64,000 nt of DNA from Amycolatopsis regifaucium (GTDB lineage Bacteria > Actinomycetota > Actinomycetes > Mycobacteriales > Pseudonocardiaceae): contig NZ_LQCI01000018.1 of the NCBI RefSeq assembly GCF_001613935.1, forward strand, positions 220,602 to 284,601, read 5' to 3'. This document shows positions 59,879 through 64,000 of the stretch, piece after piece. The position numbers and the translations under genes were made by a program. Below the pieces are notes generated by a model. That model worked only from the letters and a program-made list of their open reading frames with translations, was not told the origin of the DNA and did not search any database. Position 1 is the stretch's first letter; every line of letters begins with the position of its first letter.

Positions 59879-61591
59879 TCATTTCCTCCCTCTCGACGAA
59901 ACCGCTGTGTAGTCCTCCGGAAGGCGCACGAGCGCCTCGGGATCTCCGTGATAGGTGACTTCGACGCCGTACAGTTCGCGCGCGGCTTCCACGGAGACGT
60001 AACCGTCGACGACGTCGGCGAGCACGGCCTCCGGCTCCCGTTCGAGTGGGTCGCCGTACCCACCGCCGCCGGGCAGGATCACGTCCACGGCGTCGTCCGG
60101 CCGCAAGTTCACCCGGCTCTTCGACGGCAGGTCGGCTCCACCGGAGAGCCCGAACCGGCCCGCGGCCCCATCCTGTCCCGAGTCCACTCCGGACGCCGGT
60201 CGAAGCACCCGGTCGACGTTTCCGTTGACACTCCAGGAGAGGTCACCGCGGGCGGCCATCGACGTGCACTGGCCGAGGCCGCCGCGCCACCGTCCGGCGC
60301 CGCCGGAGTCGGGGCGCAGCACGCGTTCACGCTGGATCAGCGGTGCCATCGTCTCGATGATCTCCGTCGGCGTGGACCGCAGGCCGCTCGGGAAACCGGT
60401 GGTGTTCAGTCCGTCCTTGGTGGCCCGTGCGCCGATGCCGCCGGTCTGGAAGACGTTGAGCATGAACTCTTCGCCCGACGAGTCGGCGCCGCGCCAGATG
60501 GTCATCCACACCGCGTCCGCGCTGTGCGCCAAGGCGTTACCGGGCAACGCTTCGTGCAGTGCGGTGATCAGCAGGGACGGCAGGAAATGCCCGAGCAGAT
60601 GCCGGGACGCCACCGGAGCGGGCGGAGCGCAGTTGAGCACCGACCCCGCCGGCGCGGTGACGTGCACCGGCCGGAACGAACCCGCGTTGTGCGGCACTTC
60701 CGGGGAAATCGCCGCCTTGACCGCGAACGAGGCGTACGCCCGGGTGTAGTTGAGGACGACGTTGATCCCGCGACGGCTCTGTGGCGACGATCCACCGAAG
60801 TCGAGGTGGATGTCTTCGCCGTCGATGGTCACGGTGACCTTGAGGACGATCTCTTCGTCGTCGAAGCCGTCGGTCACCAGTTCGCTGGTATACGTCCCAT
60901 CCGGCAATTTCGCCAGCGCGTCGCGCAGTGCCCGCTCGGAGCGGTTCATGATCTCCGCGGCGACGTCGTCGAGCGAATCGAGAGCGAATTCCTCCAGCAG
61001 CCGCACCAAACTCGCGGCGCCGACCTCGTTCCCGGTGATCTGCGCGTACAGGTCGCCGATGGTCTCCTCCGGGGTACGCACGTTCGCCCGGATCACCGCT
61101 TCGAGATCCGCGTTGACCTCGCCCGCGCGGAGGAATTTCATGATCGGCAGACGCAGGCCCTCTTCGAAGACCTCGTTGGCCTCGGCCGACACCAGCCGCC
61201 CGCCGATATCCGGGGCGTGGCAACAGGAAGCGAACCAGGCGACCAGCCGTCCACGCAGGAACACCGGCGTGGCCACGGTGATGTCGTTGAGCTGCCCGGC
61301 GGTCTGCCATGGATCGTTGGTGAGCAGGACGTCGCCCGGCTCCAGCGTCCCCGGTGGGCAGGCGGCGACGAAGTGGTGCATCCCGGTCGCCATCGCGTTG
61401 GTGTGTCCGGGGGTCCCGCCCACGGACTGTCCGATCATCTCGCCGCGTGAGTCGAACACCGCGCAGGCGAGGTCGAGTGACTCCCGCACCACCGAGGAGA
61501 ACGCCGTGTTGACGAGCGCGTTCTGCTGTTCGGCCAGGATCGAATGCAGCCGGTTTCCCAGCACCCCCACGAGAATCGGGTCGACGCTCAT
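59879..61591 (-). CDS. Hydantoinase B / 5-oxoprolinase subunit B-like
   Basis: A 570-residue HyuB family protein: SSVVRESLDLACAVFDSRGEMIGQSVGGTPGHTNAM, LEPGDVLLTNDPWQTAGQLNDITVATPVF, and HAPDIGGR with conserved His/Asp, plus a C-terminal PGGGGYGDPLEREP tail, all typical of the family. It works together with HyuA in ATP-dependent opening or carboxylation of cyclic amides or ketones. It overlaps hyuA by four bases (ATGA at 61588-61591). Confidence 0.92.
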   Translation of the reverse strand: MSVDPILVGVLGNRLHSILAEQQNALVNTAFSSVVRESLDLACAVFDSRGEMIGQSVGGTPGHTNAMATGMHHFVAACPPGTLEPGDVLLTNDPWQTAGQLNDITVATPVFLRGRLVAWFASCCHAPDIGGRLVSAEANEVFEEGLRLPIMKFLRAGEVNADLEAVIRANVRTPEETIGDLYAQITGNEVGAASLVRLLEEFALDSLDDVAAEIMNRSERALRDALAKLPDGTYTSELVTDGFDDEEIVLKVTVTIDGEDIHLDFGGSSPQSRRGINVVLNYTRAYASFAVKAAISPEVPHNAGSFRPVHVTAPAGSVLNCAPPAPVASRHLLGHFLPSLLITALHEALPGNALAHSADAVWMTIWRGADSSGEEFMLNVFQTGGIGARATKDGLNTTGFPSGLRSTPTEIIETMAPLIQRERVLRPDSGGAGRWRGGLGQCTSMAARGDLSWSVNGNVDRVLRPASGVDSGQDGAAGRFGLSGGADLPSKSRVNLRPDDAVDVILPGGGGYGDPLEREPEAVLADVVDGYVSVEAARELYGVEVTYHGDPEALVRLPEDYTAVSSRGRK

Positions 61592-63648
61592 ACCGTCACC
61601 ACCAGACTGGCGTCCTCGCCCACCACGCATCGAGCACCGGGCGGAACGACCACAGTGGACTCTCGCTCTTCGACGATGGCCGGCCCCTCCACGCTGTCAC
61701 CGGGCTTGAGCCGGTACCGGTCGAACACCGCCGTGTCGACAAAGCCGCCGTTGGTGGGAAAGTATGCCGGACGACTGCCTTTGCGCGCATTGCCTTCGGC
61801 CACCGTGCCCGCGAGTTTCAAGGTGACTTCGGGTGCCGGGCCGGTGGAGACGACCCGCCAGCTGAGCACCTCGATCGCGACGTCCGGGCCGGTCCGCCGA
61901 TACAGCTTCCGGTAGGTCTCGGTGAACGCGTCGATCAGGGACTCCGGCCAGTCCCCGTCCTCGACCGGTACGCGGATTTCATAGCCCTGCCCGGAATACC
62001 GCATCTCGGCGACCCGTCGATGCGTCACCTTCGCACCGTCCACACCGGACTTCTCCAGCAGTTCCGCGCCCTCGGCCTCCATCTCGGCGAACAGTGCTTC
62101 CACTTGTTCCCAAGAGAGATCGAGGACCGCCGCACGCGCCGTGCGTACGAAATCGAAAGCCAGTGGCGCGGTGAGGAAACCCGCCGCGCTCAGCACTCCG
62201 GCCGCCGGTGGCGCGACGACTTCCGGCGCACCGAGCGCTCGCGCCACGCCGACGCCGTGCACCGGTCCGGCACCACCGAACGTGAACATCGGCAGTTTCG
62301 CCGGATCCTTGCCTCGTTCGACGGCGTGCACGCGAGCCGCGTTCGCCATGTCCTCGTTGACGCTGGCGTGAATACCCCAGGCGGCTTCTTCGACGCTGAC
62401 GCCGAGCGGTCCGGCGATCTTCGACCGGATGGCTTCGCGCGCGGCCTCGGCGTCCAGAGTCATCCCGCCGCCGAGGAAATACGCGGGATCCAGGTAGCCG
62501 AGCACGAGGTCGGCGTCGGTCACGGTGGGCTTTGTGCCGCCTCGCCCGTAGCAGACCGGGCCGGGTTCGGAGCCTGCCGAATCCGGGCCGACAGTGAGCA
62601 GGCCGAGCGCGTCGATCCGGGCGATCGAGCCGCCGCCGACACCGATCTCGATCATGTCGGTGACCGGGACCTTGACCGGCAGCCCGGAACCCGGCAGCAA
62701 CCGGTACTTCCGGTCCACTTCGAACTCGTGCGTCACCAGCGGCGCGCCGCCGGAGATCAGGCACAACTTCGCCGTCGTGCCACCCATGTCGAAGGCCAGC
62801 AGATCCTCGACACCGGCCGCCGCACCGATGGCGGACGCGGCGAGCGCACCGCCGGCGGGACCGGATTCCAGGATGCGGATCGGGTAGCGCGCGGCGGTGT
62901 CGACGGTCGCGATCCCGCCGTTGGACAGCATGATGTGCGGTGACGGCCGCACCCCCGCGTCGTGCAGACGCCGTTCCAGGTCGCGAAGATAGCGCTCGGT
63001 GAGATCCTGGACGTAGACGTTCGCGACCGTGGTGGACGCGCGTTCGAACTCGCGGATCTCCGGGACGACCTCGCTGGACAGCGCGATCCGCAATCGCGGT
63101 GCGACGTCGTGGAGCACCTCGGCCGCGCGTCGTTCGTGCGCGGGGTTGGTGAAGGCGTGCAGGAAGCAGATCGCCACCGCGTCGATCCCGCGGGCGTCGA
63201 GTTCGCGGCCGAGGCGGGCGACACGCTCCTCATCGAGTCCAGTGTGGACGGTTCCGTCGGCGAGGATCCGCTCGGGGACGTCGAACCGCAGGTGTCGCGG
63301 GACCAGCGGGGCGGGGAGTTCGATGAGCAGGTCGTACAGCTCGTACCGATGTTCGCGCCGCATCTCCAGCACGTCACGGAAACCGGCGGTCGCCAGCAGC
63401 GCGGTACGCGATCCCTTGCGTTCGATCAGCGCGTTCGTGACGAGTGTGGTGCCGTGCACGAGCTGTTCGACGCCGACCGCGTCCAGCCCGGCGTCGGCGA
63501 GTGTCTTCTTCAGTCCCTCTTCGACCGCACGGGCGGGTTCGTCGTGCGTCGTCAGCACCTTGCCGACGGCGATGACACCGGACTCGTCGAGCACGCAGAG
63601 ATCGGTGAACGTCCCGCCGATGTCCACGCCGACACGGAGCCCGGTCAC
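61588..63648 (-). CDS. Hydantoinase A / 5-oxoprolinase subunit A-like
   Basis: A 686-residue HyuA family protein. The actin-like ATPase start is VGVDIGGTFTDLCVLDE. VHGTTLVTNALIERKG, LAFDMGGTTAKLCLISGG, EIGVGGGSIARID and GGAGPVHGVGVARALG follow, all typical of the family. It uses ATP to activate a cyclic amide or ketone. The GTG start overlaps the TPP enzyme stop (GTGA at 63645-63648). Related ATP-dependent acetone/acetophenone carboxylases share the fold, so hydantoin is not certain as substrate. Confidence 0.92.
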   Translation of the reverse strand: MTGLRVGVDIGGTFTDLCVLDESGVIAVGKVLTTHDEPARAVEEGLKKTLADAGLDAVGVEQLVHGTTLVTNALIERKGSRTALLATAGFRDVLEMRREHRYELYDLLIELPAPLVPRHLRFDVPERILADGTVHTGLDEERVARLGRELDARGIDAVAICFLHAFTNPAHERRAAEVLHDVAPRLRIALSSEVVPEIREFERASTTVANVYVQDLTERYLRDLERRLHDAGVRPSPHIMLSNGGIATVDTAARYPIRILESGPAGGALAASAIGAAAGVEDLLAFDMGGTTAKLCLISGGAPLVTHEFEVDRKYRLLPGSGLPVKVPVTDMIEIGVGGGSIARIDALGLLTVGPDSAGSEPGPVCYGRGGTKPTVTDADLVLGYLDPAYFLGGGMTLDAEAAREAIRSKIAGPLGVSVEEAAWGIHASVNEDMANAARVHAVERGKDPAKLPMFTFGGAGPVHGVGVARALGAPEVVAPPAAGVLSAAGFLTAPLAFDFVRTARAAVLDLSWEQVEALFAEMEAEGAELLEKSGVDGAKVTHRRVAEMRYSGQGYEIRVPVEDGDWPESLIDAFTETYRKLYRRTGPDVAIEVLSWRVVSTGPAPEVTLKLAGTVAEGNARKGSRPAYFPTNGGFVDTAVFDRYRLKPGDSVEGPAIVEERESTVVVPPGARCVVGEDASLVVTV

Positions 63649-64000
63649 GAAGATTCCTTGCGATACCAGCGAGGAGACGTGTTGAGCGGCGGCGCCATCT
63701 TCGCCCGGACGACCAGCACGTTCGGCTCGTCGGACTCGACGAACTCACCGAGCAGCCGCCGGAACGCGCGCCCGAACCCGGAGACGCGGTCCGCGTGGAC
63801 CCCGAACGACCGGGCGAGACCGACGAAATCGGGGCTGTCCCAGTCGACGCCGCGTCGCGGCAGCCCGGCCCTGTCCTGGTCGTAGCGGAGCATCCCGTAG
63901 CCACCGTCGTCGACGATGATCACGGTGACCGGCAACTGTTCCTGCGCCAGCGTGGCGAGATCACCACAGGCGAACAGGAAACCGCCGTCCCCGCTGACAC
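63645..64000 (-). CDS. TPP-dependent enzyme, C-terminal part (partial)
   Basis: The 118 C-terminal residues of a thiamine-pyrophosphate enzyme of the acetolactate synthase/benzoylformate decarboxylase type. The start lies beyond the window. The TPP-binding segment is SGDGGFLFACGDLATLAQEQ followed by IIVDDGGYGMLRYDQ; the usual Asn of GDG...N is Asp here. The end reads GLARSFGVHADRV and FVESDEPNVLVVRAKM. It is co-translated with hyuA, so a carboligation or decarboxylation step in the same pathway is likely. Confidence 0.85.
   Translation of the reverse strand, partial: VSGDGGFLFACGDLATLAQEQLPVTVIIVDDGGYGMLRYDQDRAGLPRRGVDWDSPDFVGLARSFGVHADRVSGFGRAFRRLLGEFVESDEPNVLVVRAKMAPPLNTSPRWYRKESS

Noticed and set aside
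1..64000. tRNA/rRNA genes, CRISPR arrays, transposases or integrases
   Set aside because: No tRNA-like or rRNA sequence, no regularly spaced direct repeats and no transposase or integrase motif were seen by eye. Short or degenerate copies could be missed.

Overview
This window is high-GC DNA from an actinomycete. The codon use, the frequent GTG starts, the 4-base ATGA/GTGA gene overlaps, the T7SS-associated genes, an ECF42-type sigma factor next to a DGPF protein and a Zur-like 7-1-7 box all fit a Pseudonocardiales organism, most likely Amycolatopsis or a relative. The genus is inferred from gene content only. I saw no tRNA, rRNA, CRISPR array, transposase or integrase.

Left part (1-9224). 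A four-gene, mostly overlapping minus-strand operon runs off the left edge: a TIR protein with the putative catalytic WCxxE glutamate, a KGGVGR-variant ParA-like ATPase, a winged-helix protein and an AAA ATPase. It looks like a TIR-centred defence or signalling module. A GNAT follows, then three overlapping plus-strand genes of a type VII secretion-associated set (YbaB-like, EspC-like, WXG100-like substrate). Next come a divergent SDR/TetR pair with two operator-like dyads, and a lipoprotein.

Siderophore/metallophore region (9225-47034). The first minus-strand operon (15071 to 9225) encodes a methyltransferase, a FecCD permease, an ABC ATPase, a FecB-like lipoprotein, a cysteine-synthase-like PLP enzyme and an ATP-grasp ligase. 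This is a possible small-molecule metallophore system of its own. After a VOC gene comes one long, tightly coupled minus-strand operon of 16 genes (45671 to 15981). It holds a type II thioesterase, salicylate synthase, thiazolinyl imide reductase, VOC protein, a complete Opp/Nik-type ABC importer, NRPS2 (docking-Cy-A[MT]-PCP-TE), two YbtPQ-like ABC half-transporters, a saccharopine-dehydrogenase-like reductase, a stand-alone double methyltransferase, salicylyl-AMP ligase, a P450 and NRPS1 (ArCP-Cy-A-PCP-Cy-A-PCP). Read together these genes make a salicyl-capped tris-azoline/azolidine chelator of the coelibactin/yersiniabactin type. A divergent MFS exporter shares the promoter region, where a Zur-like box suggests zinc control.

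Right part (47153-64000). This part holds a DGPF/ECF42 pair, a secreted DUF11-like protein, an NAD(P)-binding protein, a PAC2 protein, a bacterial-PH-domain pair, an SDR/IclR divergent pair, a GNAT and a 64-aa protein behind an SOS-like box. At the right edge lies a catabolic-looking operon (TPP enzyme, HyuA, HyuB, SDR, GntR/FCD regulator) followed by a class III aminotransferase.

Several palindromic repeats are scattered through the window, mostly between convergent genes. One copy lies in frame inside the ABC ATPase of the siderophore operon and is translated as a linker between its two nucleotide-binding domains.
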